A stretch of DNA of 64,000 nucleotides from Anisus vortex (Eukaryota; Mollusca; Gastropoda; Planorbidae), in NCBI GenBank assembly GCA_949126835.1, contig CASBPS010000042.1, positions 310,001 to 374,000 on the forward strand, given 5' to 3'. Below are positions 45,743 to 56,310 of this stretch, piece by piece. Under the pieces are notes generated by a model that searched no databases, was not told where the DNA came from, and saw only the letters and a program-made list of their open reading frames with translations. How positions within the stretch are numbered: position 1 is the stretch's first letter; each line of letters begins with the position of its first letter. A program made the translations under genes and the position numbers.

Positions 45743-46018
45743 GTTTGAATCTAGTCTTCCAATTCTATTAGCATAGTGTTTTAAATGATGTTAAGTTACT
45801 AGTTTACTTGGTTTGAATCAATTCTTCCAATTCTATTAGCATTGTGTTTTAAATGATGTTAAGTTACTAGTTTTCTTGGTTTGAATCTAGTCTTCCAATT
45901 CTATTAGCATAGTGTTTTAAATGATGTTAAGTTACTAGTTTTCTTGGTTTGAATCTAGTCTTCTAATTCTATTAGCATAATGTTTTAAATTATGTTAAGT
46001 TACTAGTTTTCTTGGTTT
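45743..46018 (+). repeat. 66 bp minisatellite in family X copy 7
   Basis: Four units of TCTAGTCTTCCAATTCTATT, followed by AGCATAGTGTTTTAAATGAT and GTTAAGTTACTAGTTT, then the flanking GTTTGTTCAGATAACCCATT. Same unit as at 23466-23641 and 29235-29470, opposite strand. Confidence 0.88.
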
Positions 46019-47628
46019 GTTCAGATAACCCATTATATGTCAGGTGTCAATCGGAAAGAAAGAGTACTGATATCCATTTTTTTTTACCATATTGGATACG
46101 AAAATGTTACTATAGTTATGTTAATCTGCGCATTGTAATATTATATTGTTTTTATGTAGCAAATATAAATGAAGTAAAATGTATTTACTTTCATCTTTTC
46201 TAACTCGCCGAACAACTAATAACGCAGTACACATAAATGGTTTGAACGGATAGGACCGGAAATGTTGGTACATTATTAATTTTTCGGTTTACAATGCATC
46301 TTGAGATTTGTCAATAAAAACGTACACACAGCTATATGTTGAAATTTTAAGTTAGTTCAATATGACTCTTAACGTCGTAATGCTGGCAGAGGGAGGGGAA
46401 GGGAGGCGGTGAGCAAATTTGCGTTAATGGAGGGCGGATAATGGGGTAGGAGGCGGTCAGGAAGATATTTCCTTTAGACACTGCATTATTGTTTCCATAA
46501 TTAAAGCCTAAAATAATAAGGCTGTTCAAAAATTGGATAAGATAGAACCTATAGCTACATTTAAATGAAGTAAATGCGTACTAATGAAAACATCTTAGTA
46601 GTTGAAAAAGTGTTTTATAATTTTTTTTTCAATGGAAAAAAAAAATTTTGTATTTATTAGACTTTGAATGTATTTTTTCTAAATTTGCATATTTTTTTAA
46701 AATTAAATAATTTTTTTTTTACTTTTGAATTATTATTCAAAATGTGTAGTAAAAAAAAATCTTTAACTATTAATAAAGCCATACGTCATTAAAAGGCATA
46801 TTATCTCCCTTGAATATAGTTTGAGGTGACTCCAGATGTATAAATTTAGATTTAAAGTCATCATCGAAAGGAATTAAGGCTTTTTTGTGTAAAAAACTAT
46901 TATATATTTTTTTAACTAAGTCTATGTAGTAATTTTTTTTTACAATATACATTCAGTATGTTTGTTGAAATGACTCTAAATACCCTTAGCAAAAATTTTA
47001 CTATTTTACAAAAAAGTTTATTTGTTCCAGTTTGGTTTACTAAGCATGTATAATATCTTCAATCATGTCCATAGTAATACTGTACATATTTAAGCTTGTT
47101 AAAACATTATATTACTTGATGCTAGAATATACTAATCTCATTAGTTTAAGATGCAAAGTTATTACGTTAGGCAAGTCTGAACTTTTTCTATCATTATAAT
47201 TGCTTCCTCCAGTTTAACCCCTTCCATTTTCTGGATCTCCTCTTTTGCCTCTCTCCCACGCAAGTTGAAAAAAACGATTTTTTTTCAAATCTTATCCAGC
47301 AGGCATTAGTTTAATTATTATAATGGGTTTGTAGCCTACACGTAAAAATTTTTTGTAAGAAATTATATTGAAAATTTAATCAATGTATCAAAATAAAGGA
47401 ATGAGAAACTTAAACTAATTTTAAAAATGAAATTTAAATCAAATAGATGTAGACATGCTTAAGTAATGAGTTTCATTTAAGTAGGAATGTTTGGTCTAAA
47501 ATTTAAAAACAATGTCTATTACATGTAGGCTATAGCTAATTATTCACATCAGTCTCTAAATATTTAATCTTGAGTGCCCTTGACAACCATTTAAAGTGAA
47601 GTAAAAACAACCGACATAATTTCTCGTC

Positions 47629-48389
47629 TTACTTTCCATCAAATAATTTTTCATAACTCTGCCTGCTATGGAGAAAGTAATTCTGTTCAACCAGTCTTCT
47701 GACTGATCTGTACCTCTCTCTATTCCCAACTCACACAACATTTGTAACCCAACACTCCCCGCCCCACAATGTGAGTATGTAATATAATGATGGCTAATAA
47801 GTAATTTCACTGACAATAATATTTTTATTTAAATGTATTTCTTATTTATTATAATTTAATGTTGTATCTTTTAGTTCTATTTTCAAGTGGCTAAACGTGC
47901 ACTGATTATTTTTTTTTGTGTTAACTTTAGGCTTTATTGATCCAAAATGCTTACTATAAAAATTATTATTAGCACCACCTTAAATTTACCCGGCTGCTGT
48001 AAACAGTTTCAGTCCAACCACGTTTTTCGTTGAATTTTGTTTATATTCCTGTTTAGGAAAAGTTTGGTGCGCCCAACCCTCTACCCCATCATTGTTAAGA
48101 CTAACTCAATAAACCCCGTGGTTCCGTAGGCACTCTTTTAGTGATCCTCCATGCATTAACCCATTCATTGACAGTATGAACATGTTCTTTAACCCTAAGT
48201 TCTCGAGTCCCTAAGATACCCACACAAATGTAAATTTCCTACTTGAACTTTACCAATACTGATGAATAGCTAGGTCAAAAGCCGGGAACGAAAATAAAAA
48301 TTAAGGCATGAGAAAACTCCTACGAATCTCCTACCAAGAACACAGGACTAATGATTATGTCTAGGAATATCCTCAATCATTTATTGCTA
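47629..48389. other. No gene identified
   Basis: AT-rich to mixed sequence. The minus-strand frame 47816-47556 overlaps the family X end and has no motif. Confidence 0.4.
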
Positions 48390-48632
48390 CAATAAAGTGG
48401 CGCAAGCTGACATGGTTCGGTCATGTGTTGCGGCATAATAATCTGCCAAAAACGATCCTCCAAGGCGCTGTAGAAGGTGAACGTCGTAGAGACTGACAGC
48501 GGAAGTGCTGGTTCGACAATATAAAAAATTGCCCAGGGCTGCAAATAACAAAACTATCGACTGCCGCTCAAGATAGTAATAATGGAGAATGATGACTGCT
48601 GAGGTGTTTATTGCGCCCCCCCCCCCCCCCCC
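48390..48632 (+). pseudogene. LINE 3'-terminal coding fragment (plus)
   Basis: Reads IKWRKLTWFGHVLRHNNLPK, then TILQGAVEGERRRD and, after stops, ITKLSTAAQDS. This is the C-terminus of the LINE family also seen at 21690-21915 (-) and 58060-58131 (-). It ends at a poly-C run (48617-48632). Confidence 0.75.
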
Positions 48633-50639
48633 GTGACCGTAACAGAACAGGGTCTGAAGATCATGATTATTTTTACTTTGATTTATATTCTAGTTATTCT
48701 AGGATGCATGCAGAATTGTTAGGTTCATTTCAAGCATCGCAAATATTACATTAAAGAATACAATTTAATAACACAATTAAAATCCGATGTACAATATGAT
48801 AACTACAGATAAACAAATTAAATACAAGAATATAGTAAACTCAATACAAATTATCTCCGTACACCGATTGATAAATCGCAATATTTATTTCATTTTAACG
48901 AAAAGGGGCAAGAAACGCTGTCTTTCTTTAATGTATTGCCACAATAATGCGTTTTTTAAAACCATTACTAAATTAATACCCCCCTACTTCTTAAATGTAA
49001 AATGTACTACGCGTGTGACGTCCCAACTCAAAAGATATAATTCCATTTTAATGATTTTGTCAGATCGAACCTTTAAATAACAAGAAACTTTAAGATATAT
49101 ATACAGTCAGATTAGTATGCAATTACACAGATGAAATAAATAGGTGATCTCTGTTTAACATTATGAATGTAGACATGTGTAAATTCAATTTGATATATCA
49201 ATATGTTTCATTCAACTACCCGAGTGTCTACACCCGAGTCCCAGGTTTCATTTACTGGATCAACAAAAACAAAACATGAACACACCAGTTATGGAGAGAA
49301 CATTTAAAAGAATAAATGCTCTATGACATCAAGTCAAGCTTTTTTAAATTTATTACCCAAAAGTTGTGGAAATTTGGTTCTGATGTCAATATTTTGAACA
49401 AAAGATCCGGTAATATTGGAATTGTCTTAGTGTTTAAAAAATAATTTAATAAACATGCAGTCAGTTTAAGCAAACTTGCGTAGTTTATAAAGTATAGTCA
49501 TAAAATAAAGTTGGCGAAATTACCATTGATTCAGACAAAAGACATAAATCTACACGCATGGGCGAAGCCAGACTTTTTTCCAGAGTGGGCGGATCTTGCG
49601 CGCGACAAACAGGTATCAATGTTTTTGCAAATGTATTATACATTTAAAAAAAAAACAGTCAAAAATTTTATATTTTCAACATTTTAGGAGAAGCTTAGCC
49701 CCCCCCCCCCCCCCCCCCGCTTTTTTATTTTCCATCGTGGCATTTAATTTTTAGTTAGGAAACAGAAACAGGTTTGAGGAAACATTATCTTGATGGTGTT
49801 ACAAAACGCCGTTTCATAATTATTAAGAACTGCGAAGATATTTTAAAATGTATGTTGTTAATTATAGTTGACACTAATGTGCCGTAGAGAGTTATTAGCT
49901 GATCAATAAATACCTCCCTTAACTGTGCTGCACAGTGCTGCACTAGCTATTAGGACTGCCGATAGCACGTCCTAACTTTCGCCTGGAGCGGTGATCGTAG
50001 CCTGTGCTGCACTAACTATTTTGACCGTCGATCGCACATCATAGCTTACGCTTATAGATGTGTGTTTTAGCTTCTCCCAGGAGATATTAGTTCTAGGTTT
50101 AGCCTTGAGTTGTGCATCCTAGCCTGTGCTGCACAGGGAAAGTGGAAACATGTATAAAGCTGAAATTTTGTTTCCAGTTTGTACTGTTTGCGATACGAGT
50201 GTTACGTTGAGTTGATTTCTAATTCGTTTAAAAGTTATTTTAAGATAGTTTCGGAAAATCGTGTGGACTTTTTGTTTTTGTGAAAGTTTTGGGTAAGCAT
50301 TTCCAATGTCTTTGGAAAATATAAAAACATTAACCGTCAACTTAAAATATTTGATCCTAGCTTCTACTTTGCTCTTGGCTCAGAAATTTTAGAAAACATC
50401 CAAAGTGAATGGAAATTGAATGGAACAGAGTTATCAGGTCTCTTTAGAAAAACCGAACGTTAGGTAACGATAGGTTTGAGCTCAGGGGGGGGGGGGGGGA
50501 GGGCACTCCCAAGCTCTGTCTGGGCTTAGCCACCCTACGTGGCGTGCCGTGTAACAGAGGAAGGTCTCTGCAGCCCAGCGATCGTTCACTGCTGATCCCA
50601 CTATGATCCTTATTATGGTGGCTCGCCCGTATACCTGCC
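48633..50639. other. Intergenic, no gene identified
   Basis: Contains a small match to family-X-associated sequence at 49455-49520 (CAGTCAGTTTAAGC), a poly-C tract at 49700-49718, and three TGTGCTGCA-bearing segments at 49925-50135. A poly-G run lies at 50487-50501. The short frames have no family signature. Confidence 0.4.
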
Positions 50640-51183
50640 CTGTCACCTGGTAGCACAAGTCCTATACTATAGGTGATGATGCTGATTGTGAATAGGACCA
50701 TCCTCTGTCAGTGTCATAGTTTCTTCTGGGTACGAAGATGGCTGGTGAGGACTATTCTTGCCTGAAAAAAGTTAACCGCAGTGGGGACATGGATGCGTGG
50801 CCTGCTGGCCGGCAGTAGAGGGGCTGTCTTTTCTGGACTTTCTTAGTTGACGTTTTGCATTTGCGACCCTTCGCCTTTTTTCCTCATGAGCTGCTGCTCC
50901 ATTGGCGGTCATGGCTCGCCAAGAGAATCGGTCCTCGGTCAGTCTTTGCCAATGGTTTGGGTCAATTTCTAGATTTATTAGGGAGGCCTTTAGGGGGTCT
51001 TTATACCTCTTCTTCTGCCCTTCTCGCGATCGCTTTCCTACGACTAGTTCACCATAGAAGATGTTTTGGGCAGTCGTACTTCTGGCATGCGCACAACATG
51101 GCCTGCCCATCTGAGTTGGGCTTTTGCCAGTTGGGTGTACATGCTTAGCAGGACCTCAGCGTCTGGGACCCTGTCCAGCCACC
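50640..51183 (-). pseudogene. RTE-like LINE, 3' part (split by insertion)
   Basis: Minus-strand frames carry DRVPDAEVLL, TQLAKAQLRWAGHVVRMPE, FYGELVVGKRSREGQKKRYK, FSWRAMTANGAAAHEEKRRR and a final HPCPHCG. This is the normal C-terminal end of the abundant RTE-like invertebrate LINE whose proteins finish in a Cys-His block. A frameshift separates MPE from YGEL, and the last zinc-binding half is corrupted. The protein continues from 56311, so one element was split by the I-like LINE. Confidence 0.82.
51167..51183. repeat. Target-site duplication of the I-like LINE (3' side)
   Basis: GACCCTGTCCAGCCACC here, against GACCCTGTGTCCAGCCACC at 56311-56329. They differ by one inserted GT. They mark the exact ends of the nested LINE. 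Confidence 0.8.
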
Positions 51184-51222
51184 AGACTTTAAACCTCACT
51201 CACCGGAGTGATCGAATCGAGA

Positions 51223-54200
51223 CTAATCTCTTAGGATTCGGAGGACAAACACACTTGTACTACGTAGCACAGCCAGGTTCCCATAAAGGGATGGTGCAAA
51301 CTGTTGACCATTCCCATCTACTCTTTCCTCCTGCAAGGCAGGGCAGTCTAAAAGCAAATGCTCGACCGTCTCTTCTGCTTCAAAGCAATGTCGGCACCGC
51401 GAATCGAAATTGGGCCTAAATCGTCCGAAATAGGCACCAATAGGGCAGTGCCCTGTACGGAACTGGGCTATCGTAGCCTGTTCTCTCCTGCGGAGCTTCC
51501 ACCACGGATCAGCTCGGTTTGGCCGTTTTAGTTGCTGCCACACACCTCGACCCTTGTCAGACTCGTCCCAACTCTTGTTCCATTGTCTTGTCTCCCACTC
51601 ACGTATTGATCTGCGGGCACTCGCGAAGGTGGACGGACCCTCCGGAGTGGGTGTCAGGGATCCCTTCTTGGCCAAGGCATCCACTATCTCATTGCCAGGG
51701 ACTCCTGCATGACCTGGAATCCACTGCAAGATGACCTTCACCTCGTACCTGAGGATCAGATCGGAAATAGCAGCTAATAGTCGGACAAGCAGTTCGGGCC
51801 AACTCCCCAAGCCGTCGATGGCTTGGAGAACTGAAAGTGCATCAGTGAAGATAACCACATCATCACGAGCAGATGGTGTTTCTTCGAACGTTTTCCCTAT
51901 TGCCTCAACGGCAATTCTGATGGCTTCCATCTCCGCATCAAAGATGCAGATTGCTCCACACGGCCCACTTAGCTCAGCCCGTTTTTCTTCTGCCTTCGGG
52001 TACGACACAAGAGCACCATACCCAGAACGCGCTTCGGTACCACTGATCGCGCTCCCATCAGTGTATGCCTCAACGAATCCCGAGTATGCCCGTACCGTCC
52101 TTAGAGCAGCTGCGCGCCTCTCAGTCAGGCAAGCGCTGGGTCCGACTGCTTCCATCAGGTTCGCCCGTATCTCTGGTAGGTTGAAAGATAGGTGAGGAGG
52201 AGGTTCCACTCCCGTCCGCATGGGCATGCGGTCGACCGGGAGTCCAATCTCTGCGCTGAGCTTCAGTGCGTGGTGCATGAAGGACTGCATTGAGATCCGA
52301 GCTCTTCCCACCCAGGAATCCACGAGCATCCTGAGGGGGGAACTTTCCTCCAACCGCTTATACCGCTCGTAAGCAGTAATAACGGCCCTTTTCCTTCTCC
52401 CATTCAGAGGCGGCACGTTTGCCATGATTTCAACAGCCGATGTCGGGGCGGTTCGGAACGTTCCACATATTAGTCTGAGGGCTTGATTTTGTACAGAGTC
52501 CAACGTCTTCAAAGCAGTATCAGACGCATAGATTTGCACCGGGAGGCTGTAATCGATCTGAGATCTTACCGCTCCTAGGTAAAGATTTCTCAACACACTC
52601 GCCTTCGCACCCCAGCCAGTACTGGCCAGTCTCTTGACAATGTTCAGCTTAGAAGATGCTTTCTCTTGGACTAACCTCACATGGTCATACATCGTTAGCT
52701 TTCGGTCCAGTGTCACTCCGAGATAGACCGGCTTCTGGTCGCATGCCAGGGCGCGGCCGTCAATGTTCAGCTCGATCGGATCTTTGAGGATATCGATTCC
52801 GAGGGTAAAGAGCGAGTAAACTGTTTTTAGGCAGTTTACTTCCATACCCCATAGCTTGGCGTAACAGGCTACTGCGTTCAAATCCTGCTGGAGGGCCCGC
52901 TCGAGAGCACGCGCTTCCCTCCCGGTCGACCAGACCACAAGATCGTCTGCGAAAAGCAGCGACGAGCATCCCAGATAGTTCGGCAGGTCGTTGATAAAAG
53001 CCAGGAACAATGTACAGGACAGTGCTGAGCCCTGGGGCAATCCTTGCTCCAGGACGCGCTTCCGAGAAACCGCTTTCCCGTAACGAGTTGCAACTGTTCT
53101 TCGGGATAGAAACCCTTTGATCCAATTGTACATGTTAGAGGCTATTCCTAGCCTCTGTAGCTTCAACAACAACCCCGGCCGCCAGACCTTGTCATAGGCC
53201 TGTTTAAAATCCAGGAACACTGCTAGTGTAGACTCTTTCCGCTGAAACCCGTCAGCCATTTTCTGGACCAAGAGCGTCACCTGATCCATCGAGCTTCTTC
53301 CGCTACGGAAGCCTGCTTGAGTGGGGGTAACCAGTCCATTATCCTCTAGGAACCTCACAAGCCTCCTATTGATTAATCTCTCAGCTACCTTCCCTACACA
53401 CGATGTTAGGGAAATCGGTCGGTAGCTTTCGGCCTGACCCGGGTCTTTACTCCTCTTCAAGATGGGTACCACCAAGGCCTCTCTCCACTGTTTCGGTAGG
53501 ACACCTTCAGACCATGTTCGATTTACGAGCTCCAAGAGTTTGCCCTTGCCACCAGCCCCAAGGTGAGTGATCAGCTCGTTGCTGATCCCATCCAGCCCAG
53601 GGGCCTTCTTCGCTTTGCACCGTCTCAAAACATACTCCAGTTCTTGCCGAGTAAAGGGCACCGTGAATGTGCTAGCCTCACCCTCTCCCGTCATGTGGCG
53701 TTCGTTTGCCTTCCGGACTTTATCAAGCCCAGCAGACACACTCGTTCTTCCACCCAGTTTTCCGACACTTACGAAGTGACGGTTGAGCATCTCAGCCCGC
53801 TTGGTATCCGATACCATGGGGCCTGCCCCTGCTCTTGCCAACGAAGCTGGTGCTCTGCTAGCTACCTCAGCTCGCTCAAGGTGGTTGATTAGGTTCCATG
53901 CCTGCCGGCTATCCGCAAGGTCCAATCCAGCACATGTATCAGTCCATTTCGACAACTTTGCCTCCGCGATAGCCCCTTTTACTTCCGCCGTTAAACGGTT
54001 GTACTCTCGACGGCTCTCGGCCGTCTTCCGCCTGCTCGCGAGCTTGCGAGCAGCCCTCCTTTTGCGGACCAACTCTCCTAGGGCTTTTGTCCAAAACGGT
54101 CTGAACTTGCGCTTCTCATGTGACCTTGGTATCGTCTTTCTGGCAACCCCTAGTATGGCTTTGACCATCGTACCATACACTGAGTCGATAGGCCCAGTCT

Positions 54201-55839
54201 CGATAAGCACTTCTTCAAGAGCGCGATCGGTGCGCACTCTGTACTCGTCCCATCGTGCCTTCGAGTAGATCCACTTCCTGGGCCCGGAAGGTTCGCTGCT
54301 TGCTTTTCCTATATTGATAGTGACCAACACGGGCAAATGATCACTCCCAACATCGCCCAAGACTTCCATAGAGGTGCTAGCAGCCAGATCAGCACTCACG
54401 AGCGTGAGATCCGGCCTCGATTCACTACCATTTCCCGTGTGGAAAAAGGTAGCTGGGGTATCGGTACCCTGTAATCGGATAAGCGTCGTGCTGTTGCATA
54501 GCTCCTCCACCAGTCGTCCTGAGTTGTTGGCGACAGCATAGCCCCAGGCCGGTGATGCCGCATTGAAATCACCGCCAATACAAGTGCGAGAAAGATGTGC
54601 CTCCACGGTGAGGTCCAAATCCTTCTTCGGAGGGTTGTAGACGTTGGTCAGGGTATAAGCCTTTCCATTCTTCAACACCTCCAGGGTTAGGATATCGGTC
54701 TTGCAACTGCCCGTTCTGCGGTTCACCACTCGAGCTTGTAGTGAACTTCGGACAAGGGTTGCCAGCCCTCCACTGCCTCCCAAGCAGCAGGTGCATCGGA
54801 AGATCGTATATCCCGAAAAGGATGCCACCCTCTTCTTACCAATTTTGCACTCCTGGAACATTGCCACGTCAATATCATACTCATGCAAGAGTTTTAGGAT
54901 CTCTAGAGACTTGGGGATCAGGCCGAACACGTTCAGGTGCATCACCCGGAGCTGGGCGCTCTTCTGGTGCGAGCCTTTGCCTAGGTCACGTCTACCGTCG
55001 GGCTTCCTCCGCTTTCGCTGGGAGCAGAGTCCTATCGTGTTACGCCTCTCAGCTCGGGATACCCGCGCACGAGCACCCCTAAACCGGGAACACGAAACCC
55101 CTAAGGGCTTGTTGGATCTGTGCGCCGTATCACTAGTCGCGGGAGTCACCGTCGGGGATTGGCAGAACGCGGTCTTATTGTGACTGACCTGACCACCCAA
55201 GGTGGGATTCCCCGGATGTATGTCATGTACACCGGGACACAGGGTACCACCAGCCCTGGTTTTACTGCCATTACGTAGGCCGCTTTGACCTCCAGTCTTC
55301 CAGGAATGCTCCCGTCTAGAGCGGCTACATGTCCTGGCTGGCAAATGGCAGCTGCTTTTCTGCTTATCCTGGGAACAGAGTCCTATCGTGTCTTGCCTTT
55401 TCACCCGGGAATCCCGCGAACGGGCCTCTCCAGTCCGGCTACACGAAGCTCCTAGGTGGGGCTTGTCGGATCTGTGCTCCGCTTGGCAGAGGGTGACTTT
55501 CGACTGCTGCTTAGCTACAACAGCGCCCGGGTTTTCACCATTCCCAGGCTTTGCTTTTCCCGTACGGACAGAGATAGTGCACACCTTGGGCCCCTGCAAT
55601 GGCAGTCCTGCCCTAGAAGGGTCACAAGCTAATACCTCTACCCTCATATGAGCGGTCCCACTTCCTGAGACTTCAGAACCGCGTGGTTCTCCTCCATCCG
55701 AGATGGAGACTGGAAACTGACAGTTCACGTTGGTCGCGGACTTATCGGTCAATGCCCCAACGCGAGTTGGCAAGTGACCGGGGCAGCTCAACTGAGTAAT
55801 ACCCAGACTCGGGGTATTCGTTTCGGTTGTACAAGCCAT
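51223..55839 (-). CDS. LINE polyprotein: endonuclease, reverse transcriptase, RNase H (1538 aa)
   Basis: Start chosen at ATG 55839-55837 (MACTTETNTPSLGITQL); the frame is open 32 codons further upstream without ATG. Residues 1-290 are Arg/Ser/Gly-rich with two copies of a Cys-containing repeat (about 122-157 and 240-274). The AP-type endonuclease covers about 298-511, with FQECK (E330), GGDFNA and GSDHLPV. The RT covers about 740-975: SYRPISLTSCVGK, VFLDFKQAYDKV (D877), GLPQGSALS, FADD (963-966). RNase H covers about 1255-1393: YTDGS (D1261), AEMEAI, FTDAL (D1333), GHAGVPGNE and D1387. A CCHC follows (C1482, C1485, H1494, C1499). All catalytic residues that I can check are present, with no stop or frameshift. 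The product would nick target DNA and copy its own RNA in the nucleus. This copy may be active or only recently silenced. Confidence 0.92.
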   Translation of the reverse strand: MACTTETNTPSLGITQLSCPGHLPTRVGALTDKSATNVNCQFPVSISDGGEPRGSEVSGSGTAHMRVEVLACDPSRAGLPLQGPKVCTISVRTGKAKPGNGENPGAVVAKQQSKVTLCQAEHRSDKPHLGASCSRTGEARSRDSRVKRQDTIGLCSQDKQKSSCHLPARTCSRSRREHSWKTGGQSGLRNGSKTRAGGTLCPGVHDIHPGNPTLGGQVSHNKTAFCQSPTVTPATSDTAHRSNKPLGVSCSRFRGARARVSRAERRNTIGLCSQRKRRKPDGRRDLGKGSHQKSAQLRVMHLNVFGLIPKSLEILKLLHEYDIDVAMFQECKIGKKRVASFSGYTIFRCTCCLGGSGGLATLVRSSLQARVVNRRTGSCKTDILTLEVLKNGKAYTLTNVYNPPKKDLDLTVEAHLSRTCIGGDFNAASPAWGYAVANNSGRLVEELCNSTTLIRLQGTDTPATFFHTGNGSESRPDLTLVSADLAASTSMEVLGDVGSDHLPVLVTINIGKASSEPSGPRKWIYSKARWDEYRVRTDRALEEVLIETGPIDSVYGTMVKAILGVARKTIPRSHEKRKFRPFWTKALGELVRKRRAARKLASRRKTAESRREYNRLTAEVKGAIAEAKLSKWTDTCAGLDLADSRQAWNLINHLERAEVASRAPASLARAGAGPMVSDTKRAEMLNRHFVSVGKLGGRTSVSAGLDKVRKANERHMTGEGEASTFTVPFTRQELEYVLRRCKAKKAPGLDGISNELITHLGAGGKGKLLELVNRTWSEGVLPKQWREALVVPILKRSKDPGQAESYRPISLTSCVGKVAERLINRRLVRFLEDNGLVTPTQAGFRSGRSSMDQVTLLVQKMADGFQRKESTLAVFLDFKQAYDKVWRPGLLLKLQRLGIASNMYNWIKGFLSRRTVATRYGKAVSRKRVLEQGLPQGSALSCTLFLAFINDLPNYLGCSSLLFADDLVVWSTGREARALERALQQDLNAVACYAKLWGMEVNCLKTVYSLFTLGIDILKDPIELNIDGRALACDQKPVYLGVTLDRKLTMYDHVRLVQEKASSKLNIVKRLASTGWGAKASVLRNLYLGAVRSQIDYSLPVQIYASDTALKTLDSVQNQALRLICGTFRTAPTSAVEIMANVPPLNGRRKRAVITAYERYKRLEESSPLRMLVDSWVGRARISMQSFMHHALKLSAEIGLPVDRMPMRTGVEPPPHLSFNLPEIRANLMEAVGPSACLTERRAAALRTVRAYSGFVEAYTDGSAISGTEARSGYGALVSYPKAEEKRAELSGPCGAICIFDAEMEAIRIAVEAIGKTFEETPSARDDVVIFTDALSVLQAIDGLGSWPELLVRLLAAISDLILRYEVKVILQWIPGHAGVPGNEIVDALAKKGSLTPTPEGPSTFASARRSIREWETRQWNKSWDESDKGRGVWQQLKRPNRADPWWKLRRREQATIAQFRTGHCPIGAYFGRFRPNFDSRCRHCFEAEETVEHLLLDCPALQEERVDGNGQQFAPSLYGNLAVLRSTSVFVLRILRD

Positions 55840-56310
55840 GTTTTTTGTCTGCTCCAGGGGGAGCGATCGCCCAGGGGGGCTAAAGTGACGTAGCAAAACA
55901 AACGATCGGCAATGCCTCTGCCGCACTACCTGCAAGACCCAGAGTAAAGGGTCAAGTCAACCGTTTGCTGGTGTTTGTCCTCAATGTCGCTGAGGTACGT
56001 TTAGCACGACTTTCTCCTAAAGTCTGAGCTAGCCATCAGAGGACAGCTGGCTGCAATGCTGCAGTATTGGAAACTAGCTCCATCGCGCTGGACCATAACC
56101 TTCTACTGCGGAGGCTAGGAGACACTCCCCAGCCATGAAGGGCCGGGGACCTACGTTATTAGCCGGAACAGAGTCCTATCGTGCATTGCCTTTTCACCCG
56201 GGAATCCCGCATGCGGGCCTCACCAGTCCAGCTACACGACGTTCCTAGGTGGAACTTTTCGGATCTGTGCTCCGTTACACAGAGTCACCGCTATGAGGTT
56301 ACGTAGTATC
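55840..56310 (-). promoter_or_regulatory. 5' leader of the I-like LINE, with a third copy of the N-terminal repeat
   Basis: On the minus strand 56290-56160 still encodes a peptide very like the two repeats in the ORF (GEARMRDSRVKRQ, then TIGLCS), but in a segment now separated from the start by stops. This suggests that the coding frame once began further upstream or that the repeat is duplicating. It should contain the internal promoter if this is the true 5' end. Confidence 0.55.

Larger units (their letters stand above)
44546..47628 (+). repeat. Repeat family X copy 7 (most complete)
   Basis: Spans all landmarks of the family in order, from GAATTACTTTTACGCCAC to TAATTTCTCGTCTTA. The right end coincides with that of copy 3 (21955, minus). 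Interruptions are a MITE (45446-45742) and a 66 bp minisatellite (45743-46018). After removing these it is about 2.5 kb. There is no long ORF, and no terminal repeats are visible. Confidence 0.75.
51184..56310 (-). mobile_element. I-like LINE with RNase H, apparently complete, nested insertion
   Basis: A 5.13 kb element on the minus strand, flanked by a 17-19 bp target duplication. It is inserted within the WLDRVPD-encoding region of an RTE-like LINE. The 5' leader (56310-55840) is GC-richer than the surroundings. One long ORF fills the rest, and the 3' UTR is only 39 bp with no A tail. Endonuclease, RT, RNase H and a terminal CCHC follow the order of I-group LINEs; the nimbus element of Biomphalaria is a described mollusc member of that group. 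No separate ORF1 is visible, so the copy may be 5'-truncated or the lineage may use one ORF. Confidence 0.88.

Noticed and set aside
49920..50135. Repeated TGTGCTGCAC segments as a tandem array
   Set aside because: Spacing is irregular and similarity between the segments is confined to about ten bases.
51519..55651. Many plus-strand ORFs of 60-160 codons
   Set aside because: All are antisense shadows of the GC-richer LINE ORF on the minus strand.
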